Assembly (NCBI GenBank): GCA_012510445.1
Contig: JAAZIA010000025.1
Span: forward strand, 1 to 64,000
Direction: 5' to 3'
DNA length: 64,000 nucleotides
DNA from: Bacteroidales bacterium
Lineage (GTDB): Bacteria; Bacteroidota; Bacteroidia; Bacteroidales; UBA932
Below the pieces are notes generated by a model. It had not been told where the DNA came from. It saw only the letters and a program-made list of their open reading frames with translations, and ran no database searches. Numbering within the stretch: position 1 is the first letter of the stretch; each line of letters opens with the position of its first letter. Below are positions 25,066 through 34,315 of this stretch, piece by piece. The translations under genes and the position numbers were made by a program.

Positions 25066-26106
25066 TTAAAGAGTACACAAATTCAGGCGTTTGTATTGTT
25101 CAGGGGTCCACTCTCGTCTGAAAATGTAGTTGTTTCTATGTTCTTCAAACCGCTCGGGGGCTTTTCGCAAGCGCTCGTCTTCTTCCATTATGGGAAAGCA
25201 TTGTTTAAAAAGTAAATGCGCCGGCACATGGCATGCCGGTGGCAAATCTACTGTATATTCCAGCAAGTCTTTCCAATCAAAATGAGCGGCCAATGCCCGA
25301 ACAACCGTTTGCGAAGCGTTTCTTTTTCCTTCTACTGAGTATCCTGCAATGTGTGGTGTGGCAATGTCTGTTGTTTTTAAGGTTTCCACGCAAATATCAG
25401 GTTCTCCCTGCCATACGTCTAGGACAATACCTCCAAGTCGTGTAACAGCGCTGCGCAAAGCACGCTCATCAACCACCCCTCCGCGTGAGGTGTTTATAAA
25501 ACATGCCCCTTCCTGCATGTTTGCAAAAAAATCGCTGCCGGCCATACCTTGGGTAGAAGGATCTAGTGGAACGTGCAAGGTGACTACATCGGCATGTTTT
25601 AGCAAGTAGTTCAGTTCACAAAACCCTTGCGATCCTTCTGCCAAAGCTCTGGGAGGGTCATTCAGCAGAAGTTTCATTCCCAGTTGTTTTGCCAATCGGG
25701 TTACTTTGCTCCCCACGTTTCCCACTCCTATAATGCCCATACTCTTCCCGCACAAATCTATGCCTTTCAATGCTGCGCACATAACGAGCGAGGTAAATAC
25801 ATATTGCACTACAGCACCGGCATTGCATCCCGGAGCATTTACCACTTTAATACCGGCAGATGCACAATAATCCAAATCTATATGATCTGTACCAATGGCG
25901 GGAGAACCTATAAAAGAAACAGGGCTGCCTGTAAGCAAACAGGCAGAGCACCGGGTGCGTGTTCTTATCAAAAGAGCGTCTGCCTTGCGTACCCTTTCCG
26001 TCACAATCATGGGGTAAGGCAATCGTTCTATTTGAGCATGTTGCTGCGTAATGCCTTCCAAATAAGGGATTTGTTCATCAATAATAATATAGGGCCTTTT
26101 ACGCAT
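25066..26106 (-). CDS. pdxB: Erythronate-4-phosphate dehydrogenase
   Basis: A 346-residue D-2-hydroxyacid dehydrogenase acting in the DXP-dependent pyridoxal phosphate pathway. The NAD-binding motif GIIGVGNVGSKV is clear. Catalytic residues fit the family: R in INTSRGGVVDE, E in WQGEPDI and H in TPHIAGYS. The C-terminal extension after about residue 280 distinguishes PdxB from other dehydrogenases of the superfamily. It lies between DUF721 (2-base gap) and DUF4301 (4-base gap). Confidence 0.92.
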   Translation of the reverse strand: MRKRPYIIIDEQIPYLEGITQQHAQIERLPYPMIVTERVRKADALLIRTRTRCSACLLTGSPVSFIGSPAIGTDHIDLDYCASAGIKVVNAPGCNAGAVVQYVFTSLVMCAALKGIDLCGKSMGIIGVGNVGSKVTRLAKQLGMKLLLNDPPRALAEGSQGFCELNYLLKHADVVTLHVPLDPSTQGMAGSDFFANMQEGACFINTSRGGVVDERALRSAVTRLGGIVLDVWQGEPDICVETLKTTDIATPHIAGYSVEGKRNASQTVVRALAAHFDWKDLLEYTVDLPPACHVPAHLLFKQCFPIMEEDERLRKAPERFEEHRNNYIFRREWTPEQYKRLNLCTL

Positions 26107-26108
26107 AG

Positions 26109-26399
26109 CTAACGGATGATGAGTTCTTTTACCAGGTCTTTAGATAACAGGGCGTTGAGTTCTCCTTTAAGAAAAGATTTTTGCATATCCAGCTGGCAAC
26201 GCAAAACAGACGACTGTATGCATACGGTATAAACGCCGTTTTTGAAAGAACGTTGTACGCAACGGGCAGCGGCTGCTGACCCCACCAACTCATCCCATGC
26301 CTTATGAATGCGGAGTGTCTCCAGTCCTTCTGCCAGGCCTGTTTCTTTAAGCGTCTGCTCCAGAACATCTTTGAGCGATCTAGTCTTCTGTTTTTTCAT
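26109..26399 (-). CDS. DUF721 (DciA-like) protein
   Basis: A 96-residue basic protein of the DUF721 family. Relatives include DciA, which helps load the replicative helicase. The pattern IHKAWDELVGSAAAARC followed by VYTVCIQSSVLRCQLDMQ matches the family core. It overlaps the end of recF by 20 bases, a context found in many bacteria and consistent with a replication or repair role. Function is inferred from family and neighbourhood. Confidence 0.88.
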   Translation of the reverse strand: MKKQKTRSLKDVLEQTLKETGLAEGLETLRIHKAWDELVGSAAAARCVQRSFKNGVYTVCIQSSVLRCQLDMQKSFLKGELNALLSKDLVKELIIR

Positions 26400-27486
26400 G
26401 GGTAAATATCCCTTCTCTAACTCTAAAAATTTTTCGCGGGCCTCCTAACGCCTGAATGATTTCCTCTATCCTTACTTTGTTGCTGTCTGTCAGGAAAATT
26501 TGTCCAAACCCATCTTCTACAACCATGTGCAACAACCTAGAGACCCTTTGTGCATCCAGCTTGTCAAAAACGTCATCTAATAGCAAAAGCGGATCCAATC
26601 CTTTCATTTGTTTGATCAAAGAAAACTGTGCCAGTTTAAGAGCCAAAAGATACGTTTTTTGCTGACCTTGCGAGCCACAAATTTTCAACGGGTGTTCTCC
26701 CAGAGAAAAGCGAATATCATCGCGCTGAATGCCTACACTCGTATATTGCAAAATTTTATCTTTTTCTACATACTTATCCAAAAGCTCTTTCATGGGGGCA
26801 CTGTTCAAGTCTGATTGGTAGCTCAAATCTATTTGCTCCTTATCTGAAGAAAGCAAGCGGTAATAACGGATCACGTGCGGATGCAGCAGACGGCACAACT
26901 GGCTGCGCCTGGCATGTATGGCATCTGCTCGTGAGGAAAGCGCAGCGTCCAGCGCTTTGAGCACATCGAGTGAGAGGGTATTCGATTTTAACAGCCTATT
27001 TCTTTGACTCAGCAACTTGTTATATTCCAATACGTTTTGCAGATAATCGGGTTCTGTTTGCGAAAGAAGAAAATTCATGTACCTGCGTCTTTCCTCCCCC
27101 GGGCCATATACAAGCGAAGTATCTTGCGGGGAAACCATAACTACAGGAATCAACCCTACGTGCAAAGAAAGCCTTGGGTACCGCTTCCCGTTTCTTTTGA
27201 ACACTTTATCTCCCGTAAGCGGTACGGTACATGCAATTTTTTCTGTCACCCCCTTTCCCATATCGTATTTCCCAAACAGGGTGAATTCCCGGTTCTCGTG
27301 GCGTACCACATTACGGTCCGGAATCGATAAAAAGCTTTTACATACACTCAGGTAGTATATGGCATCCAGAAGGTTAGTCTTTCCTTCTCCGTTGTCACCG
27401 TACAACACATTGATCCCCGCAGAAAATTCCAATTGAGCGTTAGCAATGTTTTTAAAACCAGAGATCAACAACCGCGATAAATGCAT
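26380..27486 (-). CDS. recF: DNA replication and repair protein RecF
   Basis: A 368-residue SMC-like ATPase that helps load RecA at single-strand gaps. Walker A is GDNGEGKT at residues 30-37. The ABC signature region (KICGSQGQQKTYLLALKLAQ) and Walker B LLLDDVFDKLD lie in the last third. It starts about 20 bases after a -7 box and is divergent from the TPR gene at 27557. DUF721 overlaps its 3' end. Confidence 0.95.
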   Translation of the reverse strand: MHLSRLLISGFKNIANAQLEFSAGINVLYGDNGEGKTNLLDAIYYLSVCKSFLSIPDRNVVRHENREFTLFGKYDMGKGVTEKIACTVPLTGDKVFKRNGKRYPRLSLHVGLIPVVMVSPQDTSLVYGPGEERRRYMNFLLSQTEPDYLQNVLEYNKLLSQRNRLLKSNTLSLDVLKALDAALSSRADAIHARRSQLCRLLHPHVIRYYRLLSSDKEQIDLSYQSDLNSAPMKELLDKYVEKDKILQYTSVGIQRDDIRFSLGEHPLKICGSQGQQKTYLLALKLAQFSLIKQMKGLDPLLLLDDVFDKLDAQRVSRLLHMVVEDGFGQIFLTDSNKVRIEEIIQALGGPRKIFRVREGIFTHEKTED

Positions 27487-27508
27487 ACAGATTCCTTCTA
27501 ATGGTGTG

Positions 27509-27516
27509 CAAAAATA
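27509..27516 (-). promoter_or_regulatory. -7 box for the recF operon
   Basis: TATTTTTG on the minus strand matches TAnnTTTG. Transcription would start near 27503, 17 bases before recF. It is back to back with the rightward box at 27529-27536. Confidence 0.55.
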
Positions 27517-27528
27517 CTAAATTTTGCG

Positions 27529-27536
27529 TATATTTG
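27529..27536 (+). promoter_or_regulatory. -7 box for the TPR-yebC unit
   Basis: TATATTTG matches TAnnTTTG. Transcription would start near 27542, so the ATG at 27557 rather than 27524 must be the start of the TPR protein. Confidence 0.6.
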
Positions 27537-27556
27537 CCGCCTCAAATCAAAGACCT

Positions 27557-28252
27557 ATGTCAAAAAAGAAAAGCAGCTCTAAGCACAAGCAAAAGAAAGA
27601 AGAAACGGCCATTGTAGCCGAAGCCATCAGCAAATCGGAAGAGTTTCTGAATAAGTACAAAAACCATATCATGTATACGGTCATTGGCATCATTGCCTTG
27701 CTGTTACTTGGGTTTGGTTATATAAAGCTGATTCGTGATCCTAAGCGTGAAGAAGCGTTAGCTCAATTGTATCCTGCAGAACAATATTTTCGTATAGATT
27801 CGTTTGACCTGGCTTTAAACGGAGACGGAAACAACTTGGGTTTTAAAGACATTATCAGCGAATACAAAAAGTTGGCCGGTCCCGTAGTTTATTTTTATGC
27901 AGGTGTTTGTGAACTCCATTTGGAAAATTATGAAGAAGCTATTGAATACCTGAAAAAATACAAATCAGGGGATGAAATCATTCAGGCACGGGCCTATTGC
28001 AATATCGCAGATGCGTACGTAGGACTGGATGATTTGGACAATGGCATTTCCTGGTATTTGAAAGCAGCAGGTTATAAAGACAATGCCTATGCTGCAGGTT
28101 ATTACAAAAAGGCAGCTCTCTTAATGGAAGAAAAGGGCGATTATCCGGGAGCCCTTGATCTATACCATACCATTAAGATAAAATACCCTTATACACTAGA
28201 GGGAATGGACATTGATAAATACATAATGCGTCTGGAAGTATTGATGCAGTAA
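27557..28252 (+). CDS. Membrane-anchored TPR protein (YfgM-like)
   Basis: A 231-residue protein with a lysine-rich cytoplasmic N-terminus (SKKKSSSKHKQKKEE) and one membrane span (about residues 44-63, YTVIGIIALLLLGFGYI). A periplasmic region with several tetratricopeptide repeats follows (for example LHLENYEEAIEYLKKYKSG and GDYPGALDLYHTI). The layout resembles YfgM, a Sec-associated chaperone partner, but the match is structural only. The start was chosen because the -7 box at 27529-27536 lies inside the longer frame. It is followed after 16 bases by yebC. Confidence 0.85.
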   Translation: MSKKKSSSKHKQKKEETAIVAEAISKSEEFLNKYKNHIMYTVIGIIALLLLGFGYIKLIRDPKREEALAQLYPAEQYFRIDSFDLALNGDGNNLGFKDIISEYKKLAGPVVYFYAGVCELHLENYEEAIEYLKKYKSGDEIIQARAYCNIADAYVGLDDLDNGISWYLKAAGYKDNAYAAGYYKKAALLMEEKGDYPGALDLYHTIKIKYPYTLEGMDIDKYIMRLEVLMQ

Positions 28253-28268
28253 ATACAACCGCTTTGTT

Positions 28269-28991
28269 ATGGGGAGGGCTTTTGAGTACAGGAAGGCAAG
28301 GAAAATGAAACGCTGGGGAAACATGTCACGTACCTTCACCCGGCTGGGAAAAGAATTAACCATGGCTGCCAAAGAGGGTGGTATTCATCCGGAAAACAAC
28401 CCGCGTCTGCGTGCAGTTATTCAAACAGCACGTTCAGAGAACATGCCCAAGGATAATATAGAAAGAGCCATACGCAGGGCAGAAGAAAAAGACAAAGGAG
28501 ATTACCGGGAAGTAGTTTACGAAGGATACGGTCCGCACGGCATAGCTGTACTTATAGAAACGGCTACAGACAATACTACCCGTACCGTAGCCAACATTCG
28601 TTCCTATTTCAACAAAAGCGGCGGAAGCCTTGGAACCTCTGGCAGTGTGGAGTTTATGTTCGATCACATGTGCGTATTTCGTATAAAAGAAGAACCGGAT
28701 ATGGATCTGGAAGAGCTGGAACTGGAGTTGATAGATTATGGGGGAGAGGAAGTTTTCAAAGATGAGGACAAAGAAGAGGAAATTGTCATTTACGGTGCTT
28801 TTGAATCTTACGGAACCCTTCAAAAATTTATTGAAGAAAGAAACCTGGAACTGGTAAGCGGAGGGTTTGATCGCATAGTAAACGGAGAGCTTAAAGAATT
28901 GGCTCCACCTGAAAAAGAAGAAGTAGAGGCCTTACTGGAAAGGATAGAAGAAGACGACGACGTTCAGAACGTTTACACCAATATGGCCTAG
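28269..28991 (+). CDS. YebC/PmpR-family protein
   Basis: A 240-residue DUF28 protein. Members are described as transcriptional regulators or as ribosome-associated factors that relieve stalling at proline runs. The N-terminus MGRAFEYRKARKMKRWGNMSRTF and PKDNIERAIRR are typical. The central acidic region contains runs of Glu and Asp. It lies downstream of the TPR gene and ends 7 bases before the convergent sulfatase gene. Confidence 0.93.
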   Translation: MGRAFEYRKARKMKRWGNMSRTFTRLGKELTMAAKEGGIHPENNPRLRAVIQTARSENMPKDNIERAIRRAEEKDKGDYREVVYEGYGPHGIAVLIETATDNTTRTVANIRSYFNKSGGSLGTSGSVEFMFDHMCVFRIKEEPDMDLEELELELIDYGGEEVFKDEDKEEEIVIYGAFESYGTLQKFIEERNLELVSGGFDRIVNGELKELAPPEKEEVEALLERIEEDDDVQNVYTNMA

Positions 28992-28998
28992 AACAAAA

Positions 28999-30837
28999 CT
29001 AATCGGTTACAGTAAGCCTGTCGTCCAGCAGTCTGTTGTGGTATTGCTGCCTGAAGGCTTTAAGGAAGAGCTCATTATCGGGTTCTTGGAAGGAGAGAGA
29101 ATCGCGTATATTTCTGCCAAAAGCAAAGTAACTGTACGGGTGATTCAGCCACTCCAATACCGTAGGCATAATATCAATTTGCTGTGTAGGATGTCCGTAT
29201 TCTGCTCCTTCCGGAATAAGTGTTCCTGAAGGGTCGTAATACAATAAAGGTATGGCCATACTTTCTGAAGCCGTCTGATACAGGGGGTTAGTACGGGAAA
29301 AAATCCCGTGATCGGCTACCAACACAAACAAAGTATGTTCATACCAGCTGCTTTCGGCAGCCCGTTCAAAAAATTGTTTTAATGCATAATCTGCATACCC
29401 AATGCATGGGTGAACGGGATCTGTTCCTTCCGGAAATTGGCCCTCGTATTCTTTAGGTATCACAAAAGGGTGATGAGAAGAAAGAGTAAACAGGGCTGCC
29501 GCAAAAGGCTGTGGAAAAGAATCTAAAGTAGCGGCAAAAAATTGCAAAAAAGGCTCGTCCCAAATACCCCAGTACCCATCGTAAAAAGAGTTGTCACCAA
29601 ACTCATTCATTCCGTAATACGCATCAAATCCAAAATGACGCGCCATTCCGTCCAGTCCCATAGATCCGTTGGGAGCCCCATGGAAAAATGCCGTAGTATA
29701 GTTTCTTTTTTTTAAGGCCTGGCCCAGTCCTTCTACCTTGTTAAGGGCATACGGCGTAAGGGCAAACGATTGTTCCGGGGAAGGAATGCTCCCCAGGATA
29801 GAGGGAATGGCATCTACAGATTTTCGTCCGTTTGCATAAGCCTTTGTACAAGAGAGCGAGTGCATAGCCAATACATCCAAAAAAGGCGTATAGGAGGGAG
29901 CTGTACCTTCGTTCAAGCTCCCTATGTACTCTTTGGAAAAACTTTCTAGAATAAGAATTACCACATTCCGCTCTACAGCCTCTGTATACGCTGTCTGCAC
30001 CTCTTCTTTATGGACCTCTTTCCTGTGAACAGGAGTGTAAATGCGTTCCAAGTCTTCCTCTGAACGGAAATAGTCCAATCTTTCCAAAGCCGGTTTCCCA
30101 AAAGTGCGTATGATGCAAAACGGAGTGTTCAAAACCAACCCCGTCTGTAAGGGGTCTCTTACATAAGCCGTAGCGTTGCTGAGCGTAATGGGTCTGGTGG
30201 TTCTGTCTGTTCCACCTCGGATGGCAATGACGGCAAGGCCTGCTGTCAAGCCCCAAACAAATAGACGAGTCATAAAAAAACGAGCCGTAAACAACGGACG
30301 GACCGGAAGCTTTGAAGACTTGTAACCGGAACGTCCGTAACCAAACCAAAGGAACCCCGTAAGAACAAGCCACAGAACGACCATAAAAGCATGATCTGTT
30401 AAAGCGCGAAGTACAAGCGGTCCCAGATGTGTTTCGTTGGAAAACTCACGAAAAAAAGTAAAGTCCGTTCTTCTAAGAGTTGTGCGAAAAAACACAAAAT
30501 CAAACAGTTGGACTAAAAAACCGGCTCCGTTCGTTACCATAAACAGAGCCTTTAAAAAACGCTGCCATCCTTTTGAATAAACAAACGGTAACGGTAAAAG
30601 AGCCAACAACAGGTAAGGTCCGTTCAGGTAAAATAAAGCAGCCAAGTCAAAGCGCAGGCCTCCTCGCAAGATCTCTTTCCACAAAGCAAGCGGTATTTCC
30701 AAAAACAAGTATTTGTTGTACCAATAAAATCCTATTCTGGTCAGAAAGAACAAGAACAGAACTAAGGCCATACGTTTTATCAAAATAAACAAATAGCGAA
30801 TTGCGGTATGGTTTTTGGGGCTGTTTACTATTTTCAT
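28999..30837 (-). CDS. LtaS-like membrane sulfatase
   Basis: A 612-residue protein with five N-terminal membrane spans (to about residue 215) and an extracytoplasmic alkaline-phosphatase/sulfatase domain. The metal-binding strand VVILILESFSKEYIGSL, the probable nucleophile region GRKSVDAIPSILGS, and VLVADHGIFS plus the following histidine are visible. Members of the LtaS superfamily transfer glycerol-phosphate or phosphoethanolamine to envelope lipids or sugars. Gram-negative Bacteroidetes lack lipoteichoic acid, so the acceptor here is unknown. The candidate nucleophile is serine where LtaS uses threonine. It is a single gene with its own -7 box. Confidence 0.88.
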   Translation of the reverse strand: MKIVNSPKNHTAIRYLFILIKRMALVLFLFFLTRIGFYWYNKYLFLEIPLALWKEILRGGLRFDLAALFYLNGPYLLLALLPLPFVYSKGWQRFLKALFMVTNGAGFLVQLFDFVFFRTTLRRTDFTFFREFSNETHLGPLVLRALTDHAFMVVLWLVLTGFLWFGYGRSGYKSSKLPVRPLFTARFFMTRLFVWGLTAGLAVIAIRGGTDRTTRPITLSNATAYVRDPLQTGLVLNTPFCIIRTFGKPALERLDYFRSEEDLERIYTPVHRKEVHKEEVQTAYTEAVERNVVILILESFSKEYIGSLNEGTAPSYTPFLDVLAMHSLSCTKAYANGRKSVDAIPSILGSIPSPEQSFALTPYALNKVEGLGQALKKRNYTTAFFHGAPNGSMGLDGMARHFGFDAYYGMNEFGDNSFYDGYWGIWDEPFLQFFAATLDSFPQPFAAALFTLSSHHPFVIPKEYEGQFPEGTDPVHPCIGYADYALKQFFERAAESSWYEHTLFVLVADHGIFSRTNPLYQTASESMAIPLLYYDPSGTLIPEGAEYGHPTQQIDIMPTVLEWLNHPYSYFAFGRNIRDSLSFQEPDNELFLKAFRQQYHNRLLDDRLTVTD

Positions 30838-30849
30838 ACGTAATTACTA

Positions 30850-30857
30850 CAAATGTA
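30850..30857 (-). promoter_or_regulatory. -7 box for the sulfatase gene
   Basis: TACATTTG on the minus strand matches TAnnTTTG, with transcription expected near 30844, 7 bases before the ATG. Confidence 0.5.
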
Positions 30858-30897
30858 AAGAATCTATTATTATATTAGACTTTTCAGATAAATTTCA

Positions 30898-30905
30898 TAC
30901 TTTTG
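30898..30905 (+). promoter_or_regulatory. -7 box for the sodium-pump/V-ATPase run
   Basis: TACTTTTG matches TAnnTTTG. Transcription would start near 30911, 14 bases before the epimerase ATG. No comparable box was seen in the short gaps of the following 13 kb. Confidence 0.6.
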
Positions 30906-30924
30906 CAGGATTAAAAATCAAATT

Positions 30925-31332
30925 ATGATTACACATATCGAGCATATTGGCATTGCCGTAAAATCTCTTGAGACAGCCATAGCTTTTTATGAATCAAAGC
31001 TTGGTCTGAAATGTTATGCCATAGAAGAAGTCCCTGATCAGAAGGTTAAAACAGCGTTTTTTCAGGTAGGTCAAACAAAAATAGAATTGCTGGAAAGTAC
31101 AGACCCTGAAGGCCCTGTTGGTAAGTTTCTGGAGAAAAGAGGAGAAGGGGTTCACCATATAGCTTTTGCTACAGAAGGACTTGCAGAAAAGCTGGAAAAC
31201 CTGAAAAACAAAGGGGTTCGGCTTATTGATCAGACACCGCGTAAAGGTGCAGAAGGGTTGCAAATTGCTTTTCTTCACCCCAAAGACACCCTGGGGGTAT
31301 TGACGGAATTGTGTGAAGATCCCAATAAGTAA
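30925..31332 (+). CDS. mce: Methylmalonyl-CoA epimerase
   Basis: A 135-residue vicinal-oxygen-chelate enzyme that interconverts (R)- and (S)-methylmalonyl-CoA between the mutase and the decarboxylase in propionate fermentation. Metal ligands fit the family: H in ITHIEHIGIAV, H in GVHHIAFA and E in GVLTELCE. Length is typical. It is the first gene of a decarboxylase cluster, which fixes the assignment over other glyoxalase-like proteins. Confidence 0.95.
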   Translation: MITHIEHIGIAVKSLETAIAFYESKLGLKCYAIEEVPDQKVKTAFFQVGQTKIELLESTDPEGPVGKFLEKRGEGVHHIAFATEGLAEKLENLKNKGVRLIDQTPRKGAEGLQIAFLHPKDTLGVLTELCEDPNK

Positions 31333-31371
31333 ATATTCAATATTCAATAAATTAAATACACTGTAATTAAA

Positions 31372-32925
31372 ATGAGCAAGCAGTTGGAACAGGTCAAGGA
31401 GTTGATTCAACTCCGGGAAAAAGCCCGCCTTGGAGGGGGTCAAAAACGTATAGATGCACAGCATGCAAAAGGGAAATGTACAGCTCGTGAACGAATAACC
31501 ATGCTTTTGGACGAGGGAAGTTTTGAGGAGTTTGATATGTTCGTTACACACAGAAGCACCAATTTTGGCATGCAAGAAAGAGTTATCCTTGGAGACGGAG
31601 TAGTCACCGGATACGGGACCATTGAAGGGCGGCTTGTTTATGTTTTCGCGCAGGACTTTACTGTATTTGGAGGTTCTCTCTCGGAAACCATGGCTATGAA
31701 AATCAATAAGATTATGGTACAAGCCATGAAAGTAGGAGCTCCTCTCATAGGCATTAACGATTCCGGTGGAGCACGTATCCAGGAAGGGGTGAACGCCCTG
31801 GCCGGTTACGGTGAAATTTTCCAAAACAACATTTTGGCATCGGGTGTAATTCCGCAAATTTCAGCACTTTTTGGTCCGTGTGCCGGAGGCGCTGTATACT
31901 CCCCTGCCTTGACAGACTTCACCATTATGATGAAAGGGTCAAGTTACATGTTTCTTACAGGTCCCAAAGTAGTGAAAACTGTGACCGGTGAAGACGTAAC
32001 GCAGGAAGACCTGGGAGGTGCGCAAGTGCATGCCAGCAAAAGCGGTGTAGCGCATTTTGCCGTAGAAACAGAAGACGAAGGCATTGAGCTTATTCGTAAC
32101 CTGCTCAGTTACCTGCCACAAAACAATATGGAAGAAGCACCTTATGTAGAGTGCTCCGATCCTATTGATCGTTTGGAAGATTCACTCAACCAGATTATTC
32201 CCGACAGTCCTAACAAACCTTACAACATGTACGATGTGATTCAGAACATTGTGGATCACGGTGACTTTTTAGAGGTACATAAAGATTATGCCACTAACAT
32301 CATCACCGGTTTTGCAAGGTTTAACGGTTCTTCCGTTGGCATTGTTGCCAACCAACCGAGGGTACTTGCCGGAGTGCTTGATATTAATGCTTCACGCAAA
32401 GCCGCGCGTTTTGTACGCTTTTGCGATGCTTTCAACATTCCCATCATAACGTTGGTGGATGTTCCGGGATTTTTGCCGGGAACACAGCAAGAATACGGAG
32501 GGGTGATTTTGCACGGAGCTAAATTGCTGTATGCTTATGGCGAAGCTACTGTACCCAAGATCACAGTCATCTTAAGAAAAGCATACGGAGGAGCCTATAT
32601 AGTAATGGGTTCCAAACACTTGGGAGGAGACCTCAATTACGCTTGGCCTTCTGCAGAGATTGCCGTTATGGGTCCCTCGGGTGCTATTGAAGTGTTGTAT
32701 GGTAAAGAAATTGCCGGTACAGAAGATCCTGCTCTTTTTGTAGCAGAAAAAGAAAAAGAATACCGCGACAATTTTGCCAACCCATACAATGCTGCTCGTT
32801 TTGGATATATAGACGATGTGATTGAACCCAGAAATACACGCTTTAGGATCATACGGGCCTTGCAGCTGCTTTCTACTAAAAAGCAAGCCTTGCCACCCAA
32901 AAAGCATGACAACCTTCCCTTATAA
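31372..32925 (+). CDS. mmdA: Methylmalonyl-CoA decarboxylase alpha subunit
   Basis: A 517-residue carboxyltransferase that moves CO2 from methylmalonyl-CoA to the biotin of the carrier subunit, giving propionyl-CoA. Acyl-CoA and biotin binding segments include [40 protein letters not shown] and [16 protein letters not shown]. The same fold serves propionyl-CoA carboxylases; here the genes for a sodium-pumping beta subunit, OadG and a biotin carrier follow directly, so the decarboxylase role is much more likely. It lies 39 bases after the epimerase. Confidence 0.95.
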   Translation: MSKQLEQVKELIQLREKARLGGGQKRIDAQHAKGKCTARERITMLLDEGSFEEFDMFVTHRSTNFGMQERVILGDGVVTGYGTIEGRLVYVFAQDFTVFGGSLSETMAMKINKIMVQAMKVGAPLIGINDSGGARIQEGVNALAGYGEIFQNNILASGVIPQISALFGPCAGGAVYSPALTDFTIMMKGSSYMFLTGPKVVKTVTGEDVTQEDLGGAQVHASKSGVAHFAVETEDEGIELIRNLLSYLPQNNMEEAPYVECSDPIDRLEDSLNQIIPDSPNKPYNMYDVIQNIVDHGDFLEVHKDYATNIITGFARFNGSSVGIVANQPRVLAGVLDINASRKAARFVRFCDAFNIPIITLVDVPGFLPGTQQEYGGVILHGAKLLYAYGEATVPKITVILRKAYGGAYIVMGSKHLGGDLNYAWPSAEIAVMGPSGAIEVLYGKEIAGTEDPALFVAEKEKEYRDNFANPYNAARFGYIDDVIEPRNTRFRIIRALQLLSTKKQALPPKKHDNLPL

Positions 32926-32936
32926 TTTACAACACA

Positions 32937-33854
32937 ATGAAACATTATTTCAGATTCATACTTACCGGGTGGGTGTTGCTCATGGCAGTGGGGCTCTTTG
33001 GACAAAATCCCAACGAGCTCAGATTGAACGAGGTTCTGATTATCAATACAGAAGATTTTCAAGATGATTTTGGGGTACACAGTTCCTGGTTTGAGATATT
33101 CAATACAGGATACGGTACCGTAGATATTGGAGGCTGTTACCTGAGTAACGATCCCGAGAACCTAAAAAAATATACCATCCCGCGCGCAGACGTACAGACA
33201 AAGATCAAACCCAGACAGCATATCCTGTTCTGGGCAGACGGCAAACCTCAAAGAGGTTCGTTTCATGTGAACTTTACTCTGGAAGACTCCCAAGTACTTA
33301 TATTTACCAGCGGCGACGGCACCACTGTCATAGACAAGGTAGAGTTGCCCAAAGATGCGGAACCCAACCTCTCTTACGGAAGGGTTGTAGACGGAGAAGG
33401 TTCGTACGGTCCCCATTCAGACAATGAAGGGTGGGAGTTTCTTCCCAATACCTCACCCAGTACCAACAACTTTTCTCTGGACGGCAAAACCCGCAGCGAA
33501 TCGATGAAAGAGACAGATCCACACGGCTGGATCATGTCAGTTCTAGCTATGTCTGTAGTATTTCTTGCTCTCGTGCTACTGACCTATGTTTTTAAAGGTA
33601 CGGGACGAATAGCCATTAACCTTACTCAGAAGAAAGCCGATGCCTTTCACAAAACAAAAAAGGTTTCTATGGCAGAAGCCTCGGGGGAAATCTTTGCTGC
33701 CATTGCCATGGCACTGCATATGTATGCAAAAGAAACCGAGATACACGATATTGAAACTACTATCCTGACCATTGAACAAGTAAGGAAAGATTACTCTCCC
33801 TGGAGTTCCAAAGGTCAGTCTATGAGAAGGACTCCCTCTGTAAGAAAGCAATAA
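32937..33854 (+). CDS. OadG-like subunit fused to a lamin-tail domain
   Basis: A 305-residue protein with an unusual layout. A signal peptide (residues 1-22, ending GLFGQ) leads to an extracytoplasmic lamin-tail-like beta domain (about 28-170: LRLNEVLIINTEDFQDDFG, SSWFEIFNTGYGTVDIGG). One membrane span follows near residues 198-220 (MSVLAMSVVFLALVLLTYVF), then a cytoplasmic OadG-like tail with EIFAAIAMALHMY. OadG normally is a short single-span protein of 80-120 residues that assembles the decarboxylase. It sits between mmdA and the biotin carrier, fitting that role. The external domain may bind envelope or substrate; that is inference. Confidence 0.82.
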   Translation: MKHYFRFILTGWVLLMAVGLFGQNPNELRLNEVLIINTEDFQDDFGVHSSWFEIFNTGYGTVDIGGCYLSNDPENLKKYTIPRADVQTKIKPRQHILFWADGKPQRGSFHVNFTLEDSQVLIFTSGDGTTVIDKVELPKDAEPNLSYGRVVDGEGSYGPHSDNEGWEFLPNTSPSTNNFSLDGKTRSESMKETDPHGWIMSVLAMSVVFLALVLLTYVFKGTGRIAINLTQKKADAFHKTKKVSMAEASGEIFAAIAMALHMYAKETEIHDIETTILTIEQVRKDYSPWSSKGQSMRRTPSVRKQ

Positions 33855-33875
33855 CACTGAAAAACAATCTACACT

Positions 33876-34313
33876 ATGAAAGAATATAATTTGATCATTA
33901 ACGGGAACAATTACACTGTTGTCATTAATGAACTGGAAGGCACTTTGGCAGAAGTGGAAGTTAACGGAACTCCTTTCCAGGTAACCTTTGATAAGCCTAT
34001 AAAGACAAGTCCCATTTCACAAGTGGCCCGTACCCCGCGTACAGCAGCTCCTCCTGCAGCCAGAACTGCACCTGCAGGACAAGCAACCCCTTCCGGTGCT
34101 ACTCATACTATAAACTCACCACTTCCCGGAGTAATCCTGGAAGTTAACGTGAAAGAAGGAGATACGGTAAAATCCGGTCAGAAGCTGGTAGTACTGGAAG
34201 CCATGAAAATGGAAAACAATATTGAAGCTGACAGAGATGGAGTCATTACTTCCATTAAAGTGAACAAAGGGGATTCCGTTCTGGAAGGTGCCCCACTGAT
34301 AATCATGAATTAA
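33876..34313 (+). CDS. Biotin carboxyl carrier subunit
   Basis: A 145-residue carrier protein. The N-terminal 45 residues form a small beta domain, followed by an Ala/Pro/Thr-rich linker (about 50-75) and a biotinyl domain. The biotinylated lysine is K111 in the EAMKMEN motif. It shuttles carboxyl groups from MmdA to the membrane beta subunit. It lies 21 bases after the OadG-like gene and 2 bases before the beta subunit. Confidence 0.95.
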   Translation: MKEYNLIINGNNYTVVINELEGTLAEVEVNGTPFQVTFDKPIKTSPISQVARTPRTAAPPAARTAPAGQATPSGATHTINSPLPGVILEVNVKEGDTVKSGQKLVVLEAMKMENNIEADRDGVITSIKVNKGDSVLEGAPLIIMN

Positions 34314-34315
34314 CT

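Noticed and set aside
30994-31857. A 287-codon leftward frame opposite the epimerase and mmdA
   Set aside because: Both strands cannot be constrained here; the rightward proteins show catalytic motifs, while this one has none.
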